Assembly: GCA_019237415.1 (NCBI GenBank)
Contig: JAFAHD010000039.1
Span: forward strand, 1 to 44,253
Source of the DNA: Vulcanimicrobiota bacterium
GTDB taxonomy: Bacteria; Vulcanimicrobiota; Vulcanimicrobiia; Eremiobacterales; Eremiobacteraceae
Direction: 5' to 3'
Length of the DNA: 44,253 nucleotides
Of this stretch, positions 15,928 through 23,606 are shown piece by piece. The position numbers were made by a program, and so were the translations under genes. The number at the start of each line of letters is the position of its first letter. Positions within the stretch are counted from its first letter, which is position 1. The notes under the pieces were generated by a model. The model was not told where the DNA came from and did no database searches. It saw only the letters and a list, made by a program, of their open reading frames with translations.

Positions 15928-16620
15928 TTACTTGAGCGTGCCGGCGTGTTTGGGCGGCCAGAACACGAAGAACGCGTGGCCGACGAATTGATCGCGCCGC
16001 AAGAATCCCCATAGATGGCTGTCGTTAGAGTCGTTGCGGTTGTCGCCTAACATCAGATAGTAGCCGTTGGGCACCCGGTCGGGCGCCTGCCAGGCTGACT
16101 TGGGCGGCATCTGCGAACGTTCGGGGTTGAGCGGCATGCCGTCGACATAGATGTCGTAATCTTTGATCTCAAGGTCGTAGCTCGGGCGCGCGGCTTTGGC
16201 CACGTATGGTTCGTCGAGCTTCACGCCGTTGCGATAGACGTCTCCGTCCTTGACGCGGAACGTGTCGCCCGGCACGGCCATGACGCGTTTGATGAAATCG
16301 GTCGTGCCCAGTTGCGGCGGTGGAGCGAAAACCGCGATCTGTCCGTCTTTGGGATTCGAAAAGCGATACTGCAGCTCGTTGGCGAGCAGGACATCGTTGA
16401 TGTCGAGCGTGGGCTCCATCGACCCCGACGGGATCCAGAACGTGCGCACGACGAACTGCATCAGCACGAGCGCGACGACGCCGGCGACGATGAACGCATC
16501 GAGATACTCGCGCACCACCATGCGCTGCTTTTCGTCGGGGACCGTCACCGGGCGCACGCCGATGACGACGCGGGCCACGAGCAGCAGCCCGATGATGAGG
16601 AAGAGCGCGCCCGGACTCAC
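15928..16620 (-). CDS. lepB: Signal peptidase I (second copy, coupled to rplS)
   Basis: A 230-aa signal peptidase I with two N-terminal transmembrane helices (about 4-21 and 42-60), catalytic Ser in PSGSMEPTL (S67), general-base Lys in [11 protein letters not shown] (K111) and the box [17 protein letters not shown]. Starts at GTG 16620 in a GTGA overlap with the rplS stop. The insertion between S and K ([19 protein letters not shown] lies after K) is larger than in the other copy. The rplS-lepB order is the usual one in many bacteria. Confidence 0.95.
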   Translation of the reverse strand: MSPGALFLIIGLLLVARVVIGVRPVTVPDEKQRMVVREYLDAFIVAGVVALVLMQFVVRTFWIPSGSMEPTLDINDVLLANELQYRFSNPKDGQIAVFAPPPQLGTTDFIKRVMAVPGDTFRVKDGDVYRNGVKLDEPYVAKAARPSYDLEIKDYDIYVDGMPLNPERSQMPPKSAWQAPDRVPNGYYLMLGDNRNDSNDSHLWGFLRRDQFVGHAFFVFWPPKHAGTLK

Positions 16621-16973
16621 TGCGCGGTTTGCTTCTGTTCCCGGATCCGGGTCGCTTTGCTGCCGACGCGTTCTTGCAGATAGAAGAGCTTGGCGCGGCG
16701 GACGCTGCCGCGGCGCACGATCTCGATCTTCTCGACCCTCGGCGATTGCACGAGGAACGAGCGCTCGACGCCGACGCCGTGCGAGAGCCGCCGCACCGTG
16801 AAGCTGGCGCTCGTGCCGCCATGGCGACGCTCGATGACGACGCCTTCGAACGCCTGAATGCGTTCTTTGTTGCCTTCTGTGACGCGCGTGTGGACCTTGA
16901 CGGTGTCGCCGGGCGCGAAATCGACGGTGCGCGTCTTGGCGCCGCCCGGGCCGACGAGGCTCGCGAGATTCAT
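16617..16973 (-). CDS. rplS: 50S ribosomal protein L19
   Basis: A 118-aa protein of the large subunit, at the 30S-50S interface. Family blocks are clear: [29 protein letters not shown] and [22 protein letters not shown], followed by [24 protein letters not shown] lies about 12 nt before the ATG. It is preceded by a promoter and an attenuator-like hairpin, and coupled to lepB by a GTGA overlap. trmD, usually adjacent, lies 5 kb upstream. Confidence 0.98.
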   Translation of the reverse strand: MNLASLVGPGGAKTRTVDFAPGDTVKVHTRVTEGNKERIQAFEGVVIERRHGGTSASFTVRRLSHGVGVERSFLVQSPRVEKIEIVRRGSVRRAKLFYLQERVGSKATRIREQKQTAQ

Positions 16974-17000
16974 GATACGGACGTTCCTTTTGGGGCCGTG

Positions 17001-17032
17001 AAAAAGGCGTCGTCCTTAGCAGGTTCGACGCC
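17001..17032 (-). terminator. Terminator/attenuator-like hairpin in the rplS leader
   Basis: On the minus strand GGCGTCG (17032-17026) pairs with CGACGCC (17012-17006) over 7 perfect GC-rich bp around a 13-nt loop, followed directly by TTTTT (17005-17001). It lies between the likely rplS promoter (17072-17101) and the rplS start codon (16973), so it is more likely an attenuator than the terminator of an upstream gene. Confidence 0.6.
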
Positions 17033-17071
17033 GCAGCCAATGATTTGGTTGCCGAAATGCGAACGCAAAAC

Positions 17072-17101
17072 AGTATAACATAAGGCTTTGACGGCCTTCA
17101 A
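17072..17101 (-). promoter_or_regulatory. rplS: Likely sigma-70-type promoter of rplS-lepB
   Basis: Minus strand: TTGAAG (17101-17096), an 18-bp spacer, then TATACT (17077-17072). Four of six -35 and five of six -10 positions match consensus. The -10 is about 100 nt upstream of the rplS start and leaves a leader carrying the attenuator-like hairpin. Confidence 0.6.
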
Positions 17102-17200
17102 GCGTCAAAAGTCGGAGCTGGGACAGGGGAAGGGCGGGCCGCTCACTCGCATGCGGTCCGCCCTCAGGTGGCGTACGGAGGTGGTCTTGTGTAGACGCCG

Positions 17201-17761
17201 CTATGACGCCGCTTCGAAGAAGACGTAGTCGGCTTTGAAGGGCACGCGGACGGTCGTGGCGGCAGCCGATGCGTCGCAGGCCTTCGCGGGCGGCAGCCCG
17301 CCGCTGACGTGGTCGCGGACGATGTCGGTCACGCTGACGAAGACGCCGGCGGTCGTGCGGTCGATCGCGTAGAGCTGATCGGGCAAGCCACTGCCCCGCG
17401 CGGGATCAATGCTCTTCGAAAGTTGGCCATTGATGCTACTGCCGTCGTCAGCCACCCACTCGGCGACGTCGGTCTGGCGGGCGAACGAGCGGCCATCCGA
17501 ATCGAGGAGGCGGGCATCGATGCCCCGGAGCTGCCAGGCATACGACCCGTTCACGGCCTCGCACCGGTAGATCTGTACGCCTGTTGCCGGTGCGCCAAAC
17601 ACTGCGTGGTGGCTTGAGGGCAAGCTGAACTCGACCGCGAGCGGGTTGATATCGTCGGCTCGCGCGACGTTGTAGCTGTAGAGGAGGGAGGAGATGAGAA
17701 GGCCGGCCAGCAGCGCGAGCCCCAGCAAGGCCGCCCGGCCTTCGATGACGTTGGAACGCAT
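17201..17761 (-). CDS. Secreted DUF3455 family protein
   Basis: A 186-aa exported protein: signal/anchor helix about 9-30 (LLGLALLAGLLISSLLYSYN), then the DUF3455 domain. Diagnostic blocks: GVQIYRCEAVNGSYAWQLRG, RLLDSDGR, WVADDGSSINGQL, GVFVSVTDIVRDHVSGGLPP, then VRVPFKADYVFFE at the C-terminus. The family occurs in proteobacteria and acidobacteria and in fungi, and has no established activity. Start chosen at ATG 17761 rather than 17797. Divergent from the LysR gene, its likely regulator. Confidence 0.85.
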   Translation of the reverse strand: MRSNVIEGRAALLGLALLAGLLISSLLYSYNVARADDINPLAVEFSLPSSHHAVFGAPATGVQIYRCEAVNGSYAWQLRGIDARLLDSDGRSFARQTDVAEWVADDGSSINGQLSKSIDPARGSGLPDQLYAIDRTTAGVFVSVTDIVRDHVSGGLPPAKACDASAAATTVRVPFKADYVFFEAAS

Positions 17762-17836
17762 GGTTATTTCCCTTCGCTTGGGATGACGCCGGCCCAAATT
17801 GCCGGGCTCCCGGAACGATCATAGCAGCGACTAGAG

Positions 17837-17862
17837 CTTTAGTAAAATTGAATGTTCTAAAG
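17837..17862. promoter_or_regulatory. Palindrome CTTTAG-N14-CTAAAG between DUF3455 gene and LysR gene
   Basis: Perfect 6-bp inverted arms at 17837-17842 and 17857-17862 flank an AT-rich centre in the divergent intergenic region. The right arm touches the Shine-Dalgarno of the LysR gene. It is a natural candidate for the LysR binding site, though LysR sites more often have a T-N11-A core. Confidence 0.45.
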
Positions 17863-17878
17863 GAGGACTTCAATTTGG

Positions 17879-18787
17879 ATGAAGTCAAGCGTGGCCGGTG
17901 TCATGGATATCCGGCACATCACGACCTTCGAGGCGATCGTCTCCGAGGGTAGCTTTGTCGGGGCAGCCCAGAAGCTAGGCTACTCGCAGTCCACCATTAC
18001 GATGCAGGTTCAGGCGCTCGAACGAGAGTTGGCGACCGAGCTGTTCGAGCGCGGCGAGAAACGGATCACGCTGACCGAAGGCGGACGGCTCCTGCGCGAG
18101 CATGCGGGCCGCATCCTGGACGACATGCGCGCCATGCGCCAGGCGATGTGCGATTTGACCAACGGCGAGACCGGACTCGTGCGCATCGCGGCGATCGAAC
18201 CCGCGGCCGCGCGACTCACCGTCATCCTCGCGCGCTTCCTGCGCGAGCATCCCAAAGTGAAGGTGGCGTTGGAAAGCGGCGGTTCATGCGCGGTGAGCGA
18301 GCGTGTCGAGGGCAAGGCGGTGGACATCGGCATCTGCAGCACGCCGCCGTCGCGCTTGGGGCTGACGTTCGAACCGCTCTACGTCGAGGACCAGCTCGCC
18401 CTGTTGCCCGCCGACCATGAGCTGGCGTCGAAACCGCGCATCCGCGCCAAGGACATCGCGTGCTGCAACCGGATCATCCTCACCGAGCCAGGCTGCAATT
18501 ACCGCGAAACGACCGAACGCGGCTTCATGCAAAGCGGATTGCTCATCGCCGCGGCGATGGAGATCAGCAATCCGGCCGTCCTCAAGCGGGCCGTGCAGAC
18601 GGGCATTGGGATCGCGATACTGCCCGAGCACGTCGCGTCGCCGCCGCCGGAGGGCACGGTGCTGCGCTCGCTCGAGGGCGTCAAAATCGGTTTGCCGGTC
18701 GGCCTCGTGCGCCGTCCCGACGGCGGACCCCCAAGCCGCTTGCTGCGGACGCTGATAGACGACATCCGCGAGCTCCTCCTCGCGTAG
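17879..18787 (+). CDS. LysR-type transcriptional regulator
   Basis: A 302-aa LysR family regulator: N-terminal winged helix-turn-helix (MDIRHITTFEAIVSEGSFVGAAQKLGYSQSTITMQVQ, residues about 9-45), linker helix, and a C-terminal effector domain (VRIAAIEPAAARLTVILARFLREHP; VDIGICSTPPSRLGLTFEPLYVEDQLALL). Start is ATG 17879 with AGGAGG at 17861-17866; the ATG at 17903 is an alternative nearer the family N-terminus. Closest to the CysL/YwfM-like group by eye. It likely controls the divergent DUF3455 gene, itself, or both. Confidence 0.94.
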   Translation: MKSSVAGVMDIRHITTFEAIVSEGSFVGAAQKLGYSQSTITMQVQALERELATELFERGEKRITLTEGGRLLREHAGRILDDMRAMRQAMCDLTNGETGLVRIAAIEPAAARLTVILARFLREHPKVKVALESGGSCAVSERVEGKAVDIGICSTPPSRLGLTFEPLYVEDQLALLPADHELASKPRIRAKDIACCNRIILTEPGCNYRETTERGFMQSGLLIAAAMEISNPAVLKRAVQTGIGIAILPEHVASPPPEGTVLRSLEGVKIGLPVGLVRRPDGGPPSRLLRTLIDDIRELLLA

Positions 18788-18799
18788 CCGCGGCCTGCG

Positions 18800-19582
18800 C
18801 TAGGTCTCTTCGAACAAGAAACGCTGATTGAGCGGCTGCACCGGGCGCGCGTCCATCGGGAATGCGCGCTTGAACTTGGCCACTTGGTTCAGCGACACGG
18901 AGACCGGCTCGGCCAGCACCAGCCACAACACGCCCTCCGAGCAGGGCGGCGTCGTCAGCGATCCCAGGTATTGATAGAAGTCGCTGCGTTTGCTCGGCAG
19001 CAGGTCCGCCGCATTCACCGAGACCCCCGCAATCGTCTTTTCAGGTGTTTCCGTCAACGGCAGGACCGACCAGATCTTGTCGAGCGCAGCGTTCGTTCCG
19101 CCGGACTTTAGAAATACGCCGAGCACGGCGAGGTTCTTCGCATCGTCTTGGTGGACGATGTGCAGTTCCATGTCGTAATGCTTGCCGTTGGCCGTGTGCT
19201 CGCTGGGCGTGTGGAAATGGAACTGGACGATTTGGTAGGTCCGCCCTTGCAGCGCGAGCGTGCTGCCCGGCTCGTAGTTGATCTGCACGGTATGCCCGTT
19301 GTTGAGGATGCGCAACGGCGTCTCGTGGTACGACAGTTCGATGTCCCCAAACTCGGCGTGGATCGCTTGGCCGAGGTCGATCGGCGACTGCAGTTTGCCT
19401 TGACTGCACATCGAAAACGCGGGTTCGAGCGTGCCCCAATGATCGGGCCCGGCTTCCCCGCTATAGCCCCAGTGGATCTCGCCGTGATCGGCGGCCTTGG
19501 CGCGCGGTATACCAAGTGATGCGCACGCCGCGCATGCGAACATGCCGGCGCCGAGTTGACCGAGGAGCGCACGTCTGTTCAT
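18800..19582 (-). CDS. Alpha-class carbonic anhydrase, exported
   Basis: A 260-aa zinc enzyme converting CO2 and water to bicarbonate, outside the cytoplasm. The leader (about 1-30) begins MNRRALLGQ and ends PRAKA, a Tat-like twin-arginine signal. Zinc ligands are H122 and H124 in QFHFHTPSEH and H141 in MELHIVH. Other family blocks are QSPIDL, the proton-relay region GHTVQINYE, and SLTTPPCSEGVLWLVL. GGAGG sits about 9 nt before the ATG at 19582. Just downstream of a secreted phosphoesterase on the same strand. Confidence 0.95.
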   Translation of the reverse strand: MNRRALLGQLGAGMFACAACASLGIPRAKAADHGEIHWGYSGEAGPDHWGTLEPAFSMCSQGKLQSPIDLGQAIHAEFGDIELSYHETPLRILNNGHTVQINYEPGSTLALQGRTYQIVQFHFHTPSEHTANGKHYDMELHIVHQDDAKNLAVLGVFLKSGGTNAALDKIWSVLPLTETPEKTIAGVSVNAADLLPSKRSDFYQYLGSLTTPPCSEGVLWLVLAEPVSVSLNQVAKFKRAFPMDARPVQPLNQRFLFEET

Positions 19583-19611
19583 CGTCGGTGAACCTCCGGC
19601 GCTCCGGTTCG

Positions 19612-21489
19612 CTACTTGGTCGGGTTGGTCTTGGGTCGCGGATTGAAATCGGCGGGGATCGTGGTCGCGATGCCGAGCTGCGCGTCCGTCGGCACGATGC
19701 CCAGCGACTTGCAGCTCATCCCCGGCGGCAGGCCGTTGACCATATCGTCGGCGATGATAGCGTCCGAGGCGGGCAACGGGGCAGTCGTCCCCGCGAGCCT
19801 GCCTGCATCGAACCCTCCGACGAGATCGGTGATGCTGCTGTCTTGCGCATCTTCGGGTCCGAGCGAATCGACGCCGTAGCGCGCCAGACCCAACGCGGTG
19901 GCGCGCGACTCGTTCGGCAGCCCGGCGAGCGGCGGCAGGCCGAAAACGTCGTTGACGAGCTTGACCACTGACGATTGATCGCCGAAATCGTGCACGATGC
20001 CGCCGCGCCGCGCATACGGCGAGATCAGGATGAAGGGCACGCGCGGCCCTTCGCTGACCCACGATTCGCCCGGAATGATCTGGCGGACCGGCGGCCGCAC
20101 GTGGTCGTAGTCGCCTTCAGCGTCATCCCAGGTGACGATGATCGCGCTTTGCTTCCAATACTTGCTGCGCGCGATGAGGTTGACGATTTTGGCGACCATC
20201 GCCTCGCTGATCTGCGCGTCCGAATACGCCGGATGGTCGTCGTCGCCCAGGAAGTTCTTTTGCACCGCGGGGTCCGGATTGGCCGGCTTCATGCCGAAGA
20301 TGTTGCGATAGCCGCCTTTGACGTAGAACACGCCGCTGCCGGGCAGCGTCTGCTTTTGCAGCGCACTGAAGAAATCGCCAAGGCCATGCAGATGCGCGCG
20401 CATCTGCGTGTTGTTGGCGATGTATCCGAAATACTGCGGTCCGTTGTGATGCGTGATGTACGATGCGTGCCGGCCCATGGCGTCGAGCGGACCGGCGTCG
20501 TCGCCGGGTTCGTCGGTGTAGCCCTCCTCATACCAGCCCCATGGTACTGCTGAAGCCGGGCCATTTCGCCCGACAAACGAGATGTCGTCGCGCACGTCGC
20601 GCAGGTCGTTATTCGCGTCGCTGTCCTGGCGCGCCACCGACGGCAGCGAGCGGCCTTGCAGCGTCAGCGGCAAGCTCGCAAACGTCAAGTTGTACTGGAT
20701 GTCATAGCCGGGGAAGTCTTTGGGGTTCACCGCCATGGGGTGTGCGCTCTTGTCCGACGGCGACCCCCACAACGGGTCGGCGTCGTTGACTACCGGGACG
20801 CCCGGCCCCGTGTTGCCGTCATCCGCGAACGTCTCGTTCGGGTGCAGCAGCCACTGCGTGATGCCCGCCTGCGCGGCGATGATCACCAGATTGCCGGGCG
20901 TCGACGGACCGCTGATCGACTCGAAGACGTGATCGTAGAGCGAGAAGCGGCGCGCATACATCCACAGGTACGGCACGGTGTCGCAGTCCGCGTACGCCAT
21001 GGTCAGCTCGCCCATCTGCTTCGCGACGAGCGAAGGGTTGCCCGACGGCGCGTACTTCTGCTCCTCCACGAGTGCGAAGCGGTCCATCTTGGGCACGCCG
21101 TTTGTGATGTTCATCTTCGCGACGGTGCGCGTGTGCGAGTGATCGACGTCATCGGTGTCGGCCGCCCACTGCTCGGGCCCGATGCGGAACGGCGACACGA
21201 GCGTCATCGATCCGTCGGTGTTCTGCAGCGGCTGCTGGAAGCCGGGGATCTCGCGCGGCAGACCGGAGAAGAAGCCGTCAGCGCCAGGGAATGTGCCGAA
21301 ATAGGAGTCGAATGACCGGTTCTCTTGGTAGATGACGAAGACGTACTTGATCTTTTGACGCAATTGCGCGAGCCGCGCATTGTCGTTCGTCGGACCCTGC
21401 GCCGGCGCAGCGGCGCCCGCCGACGCGACCATCGCCACCATACAAACCGACCACGCGAGGGCAAGAGCACATGCGACGACCCGCCTCAT
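19612..21489 (-). CDS. Secreted phosphoesterase (phospholipase C/acid phosphatase AcpA-like)
   Basis: A 625-aa exported member of the phosphoesterase (PF04185-type) family, part of the alkaline-phosphatase fold. Signal peptide about 1-30. The family N-terminal motif is KYVFVIYQENRSFDSYFGTF (48-67). The metal-site region IIVTWDDAEGDYDHVRPP and the block VPFILISPYARRGGIVHDFGDQSSVVKLV are intact. Relatives hydrolyse phospholipids or phosphomonoesters. The cap region (about 150-400) is long. A second member is cut by the window's right edge. Confidence 0.9.
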   Translation of the reverse strand: MRRVVACALALAWSVCMVAMVASAGAAAPAQGPTNDNARLAQLRQKIKYVFVIYQENRSFDSYFGTFPGADGFFSGLPREIPGFQQPLQNTDGSMTLVSPFRIGPEQWAADTDDVDHSHTRTVAKMNITNGVPKMDRFALVEEQKYAPSGNPSLVAKQMGELTMAYADCDTVPYLWMYARRFSLYDHVFESISGPSTPGNLVIIAAQAGITQWLLHPNETFADDGNTGPGVPVVNDADPLWGSPSDKSAHPMAVNPKDFPGYDIQYNLTFASLPLTLQGRSLPSVARQDSDANNDLRDVRDDISFVGRNGPASAVPWGWYEEGYTDEPGDDAGPLDAMGRHASYITHHNGPQYFGYIANNTQMRAHLHGLGDFFSALQKQTLPGSGVFYVKGGYRNIFGMKPANPDPAVQKNFLGDDDHPAYSDAQISEAMVAKIVNLIARSKYWKQSAIIVTWDDAEGDYDHVRPPVRQIIPGESWVSEGPRVPFILISPYARRGGIVHDFGDQSSVVKLVNDVFGLPPLAGLPNESRATALGLARYGVDSLGPEDAQDSSITDLVGGFDAGRLAGTTAPLPASDAIIADDMVNGLPPGMSCKSLGIVPTDAQLGIATTIPADFNPRPKTNPTK

Positions 21490-21513
21490 AGAAATCCTCC
21501 ATCACAGGCACGA

Positions 21514-21530
21514 GCTGAAGCGGCTTCAGC
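21514..21530 (-). other. Small perfect hairpin upstream of the phosphoesterase gene
   Basis: GCTGAAG (21514-21520) and CTTCAGC (21524-21530) pair perfectly around a 3-nt loop, 24 nt before the phosphoesterase ATG and after the trmD stop. No T-run follows, so it is not a convincing terminator; it could be an operator or a stabilising stem. Confidence 0.35.
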
Positions 21531-21556
21531 ATAGCAAAGCCGCCATTATCGGCCGA

Positions 21557-22252
21557 TTAAGGCCGTGCTGGCCGCGAGGGCAGGTCGGGCCGGCGAACGG
21601 CCGTGCGCGAGCGCGCTTGTTCGCGCCGCCATGCGTCGATCTTGGCGTGATCGCCGCTGAGCAGTACCGGCGGTACTTCGATGCCGCGGAAGACCGCCGG
21701 CCGCGTGTAGTGCGGCCAGTCCAGCGCCCCGTCGGCAAACGAATCTTGCGCGGCGCTCTGCGGCGCGATCGCGCCCGGCAGCAGGCGGACGCACGCATCG
21801 ACGAACGCGAGCGCGGGAATCTCGCCGCCGGTCAAGACGAAATCGCCCAGCGACACTTCGCTCGCGGGCACGAGCTCGAAAAAGCGTTCGTCGATGCCTT
21901 CGTAGTGGCCGCACACGATCACCAGCCGTTCGAGGCTCGACCATTGCGCGGCCATCGCATGATCAAATCGCGCACCGGCCGGCGACGGCACGATGACGCG
22001 CGTGCTCGCCGGTATTGCGATGTCGGGCCCGAGCACGTCTTCTAAACACGAGATGAGCGGCGCCAATCGCATGACCATGCCCGCGCCGCCGCCATACGGG
22101 GCGTCGTCGGCGCGCTCGCCCGCCGGCACATAGTGCCACAAGTCGTGCACGCGTATCTCCGCGAGCCGTTTTTCTTGTGCGCGGCCGAGGATGCTGCCGG
22201 AGATGATAGGTTCGAAGAAGGCGCGAAACAGCGTCACGATGTCGATGCGCAT
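21557..22252 (-). CDS. trmD: tRNA (guanine37-N1)-methyltransferase
   Basis: A 231-aa SPOUT-class enzyme that methylates G37 of tRNA and prevents frameshifting. MRIDIVTLFRAFFEPIISGSI is the expected N-terminus, so the start at 22252 is firm. The trefoil-knot AdoMet site is visible: CGHYEGIDER (114-123) and SLGDFVLTGGEIPAL (134-148). The loop DAPYGGGAGMVMR (50-62) binds tRNA. Its ATG shares the tetranucleotide CATG with the divergent TPR gene. rpsP and rimM, common upstream partners, are not adjacent. Confidence 0.97.
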   Translation of the reverse strand: MRIDIVTLFRAFFEPIISGSILGRAQEKRLAEIRVHDLWHYVPAGERADDAPYGGGAGMVMRLAPLISCLEDVLGPDIAIPASTRVIVPSPAGARFDHAMAAQWSSLERLVIVCGHYEGIDERFFELVPASEVSLGDFVLTGGEIPALAFVDACVRLLPGAIAPQSAAQDSFADGALDWPHYTRPAVFRGIEVPPVLLSGDHAKIDAWRREQARSRTAVRRPDLPSRPARP

Positions 22253-22724
22253 GGAGTCGAGCGGTTCTCGCAAGGGCCCGACGACGCCCTTCGAACTAGG
22301 GCTGAAGGCGCTCGCCGACCGGCAGTACGACCTGGCCGTGAAACTGTTCAGCGACGCGGCGGATGCGGGCGTTCGCCGCGCCGAAGCGCTTTCGAAGCGC
22401 GGCGTCTGCAGGTTGCACATGGAAGATCGGCGATCGGCCGAAGCGGATTTCGAGGCAGCGCTGCAAGCGGATCCGCGCCACGCGCCTGCGCTCACCAATC
22501 TGGGCAATCTCGCGTTGGAAGACGGCCGGCTCGCCGAAGCGCGCGCGCGCTATGAAGCGGCGATCTCGGCAGATCCGGACTACGCGCTCGCGCATCACAA
22601 CTTCGCCGTGTTGCTCAAACGCGAAGGTAAGGTCGGAGACTCCGTGCGGGAACTGCGCCTCGCCGCCAAACTCGAAGCCGGATCGTTCTGGGATTTCCTG
22701 TCGGGCAGGCGCCGGCGGACCTAG
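22251..22724 (+). CDS. TPR-repeat protein
   Basis: A 157-aa soluble protein with about three tetratricopeptide repeats from residue 14 (PFELGLKALADRQYDLAVKLF; AEALSKRGVCRLHMEDRRSAEADFEAALQADP; APALTNLGNLALEDGRLAEARARYEAAISADP; YALAHHNFAVLLKREGKVGDSVRELRLAAKL). It is a protein-binding scaffold; the partner is unknown. The C-terminus ends GSFWDFLSGRRRRT, very basic. The start ATG at 22251 overlaps the trmD start codon on the other strand, leaving no room for an upstream Shine-Dalgarno outside trmD. Confidence 0.8.
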   Translation: MESSGSRKGPTTPFELGLKALADRQYDLAVKLFSDAADAGVRRAEALSKRGVCRLHMEDRRSAEADFEAALQADPRHAPALTNLGNLALEDGRLAEARARYEAAISADPDYALAHHNFAVLLKREGKVGDSVRELRLAAKLEAGSFWDFLSGRRRRT

Positions 22725-23200
22725 CGTTTGCCCGGCTCGACGACCTCCACGACCTCGGCTTTCTTGATGTCCTCGAGATACTCGAACAACTGCGGCAGCG
22801 AGATGCGCTCGAGGGCGGTGCGCTCTTTGCCTTTCCCCTCTTCGCCTTCATCGCGCAGATAGTAGCGCACGTCGAAATCGCCGTGCTCTTCGGTGTAGAA
22901 GGCGACGGCGTAACTCTTACCCTCGTCGTAGATACGCATAGCGTGCGGATTGACGATCTCGATCGAGTGGGCGGGATTGTTGGCGTCGAACAGCGTGACG
23001 ACCAGCTCATGTTGGCCGCTCACGTCCACCTGGCCGAGCGCGAAGATGTTCTTGACCGAGAAGAGCTGGCGCGTGCTGCGATGCCGTGCCGACATCTCGT
23101 AGAACACGTAGTGGTGGACGAACCGCGCGAGGATCTTTTTGAGCGTCGCGAGCGACGCGACCGGGTCCTCGCGCTGGCCCTTCGTGTAGAAGATCTTCAA
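22721..23200 (-). CDS. Uncharacterised 159-aa protein
   Basis: A soluble alpha+beta protein beginning MKIFYTKGQREDPVASLATLKKIL and rich in beta-strand sequence in the middle (QVDVSGQHELVVTLFDANN, MRIYDEGKSYAVAFYTEE, FDVRYYLRDE). It ends in an acidic helix and LEDIKKAEVVEVVEPGKR. No family recognised and no catalytic motif seen. Its stop overlaps the TPR gene's stop region by 4 nt in convergent orientation. Divergent from tatA with a palindrome between them. Confidence 0.7.
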   Translation of the reverse strand: MKIFYTKGQREDPVASLATLKKILARFVHHYVFYEMSARHRSTRQLFSVKNIFALGQVDVSGQHELVVTLFDANNPAHSIEIVNPHAMRIYDEGKSYAVAFYTEEHGDFDVRYYLRDEGEEGKGKERTALERISLPQLFEYLEDIKKAEVVEVVEPGKR

Positions 23201-23277
23201 AGGACCGCCCCGCGGGTGAGAGCTCGGAAAGAGATGGCAAGCCCGGCCTGCGACTGACCAGGGAGGGGCGACGGGCT

Positions 23278-23292
23278 GGACAAACTTTGTCC
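23278..23292. promoter_or_regulatory. 15-bp palindrome upstream of tatA
   Basis: GGACAAACTTTGTCC is a perfect 7-1-7 inverted repeat, 17 nt before the tatA start and in the divergent region with the 159-aa gene. The symmetry suggests a dimeric repressor site. Confidence 0.45.
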
Positions 23293-23309
23293 TACGGCCT
23301 TAAAAAACC

Positions 23310-23606
23310 ATGCTGAGCCCATCGGACACCATCCTCATCTTCGTGGTCGCGCTGCTGCTGTTCGGGCCCGAGCATCTGCCCAAGATCGCCCGGCAGCTGG
23401 GCGACGCGATGCGCCACGTGCAGACCACCACGAACGCGTTCATGGCGGAGATGGAGCGCGCCGCGGCCGCATCCGATCGCCCGAACCCGCCCGCGTGGAC
23501 GCAAGAGCCACCGGCATCGCACGACGAGATCACCGACGCTGCAGAACTCCCGTCACACGACAGCGCGACACCGACCACGACCGATCCCGAAACGTCGGCG
23601 CGCTAG
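23310..23606 (+). CDS. tatA: Twin-arginine translocase subunit TatA/TatB-like
   Basis: A 98-aa Tat component: short transmembrane helix (about 6-18, DTILIFVVALLLF), the FGP hinge (FGPEHLPKIARQLGDAMRHV, 18-37) leading to an amphipathic helix, and an acidic Pro/Thr-rich tail. The Glu after FGP is the residue typical of TatB, as well as some bifunctional TatA proteins, so A versus B cannot be decided. It exports folded proteins with RR signals, which may include the carbonic anhydrase here. No tatC is adjacent. Confidence 0.88.
   Translation: MLSPSDTILIFVVALLLFGPEHLPKIARQLGDAMRHVQTTTNAFMAEMERAAAASDRPNPPAWTQEPPASHDEITDAAELPSHDSATPTTTDPETSAR

Noticed and set aside
19583-20062. Extension of the carbonic anhydrase frame into the phosphoesterase
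   Set aside because: The residues are an antisense-like Arg/Ala-rich shadow of the phosphoesterase; the ATG at 19582 has a good ribosome site and a signal peptide.
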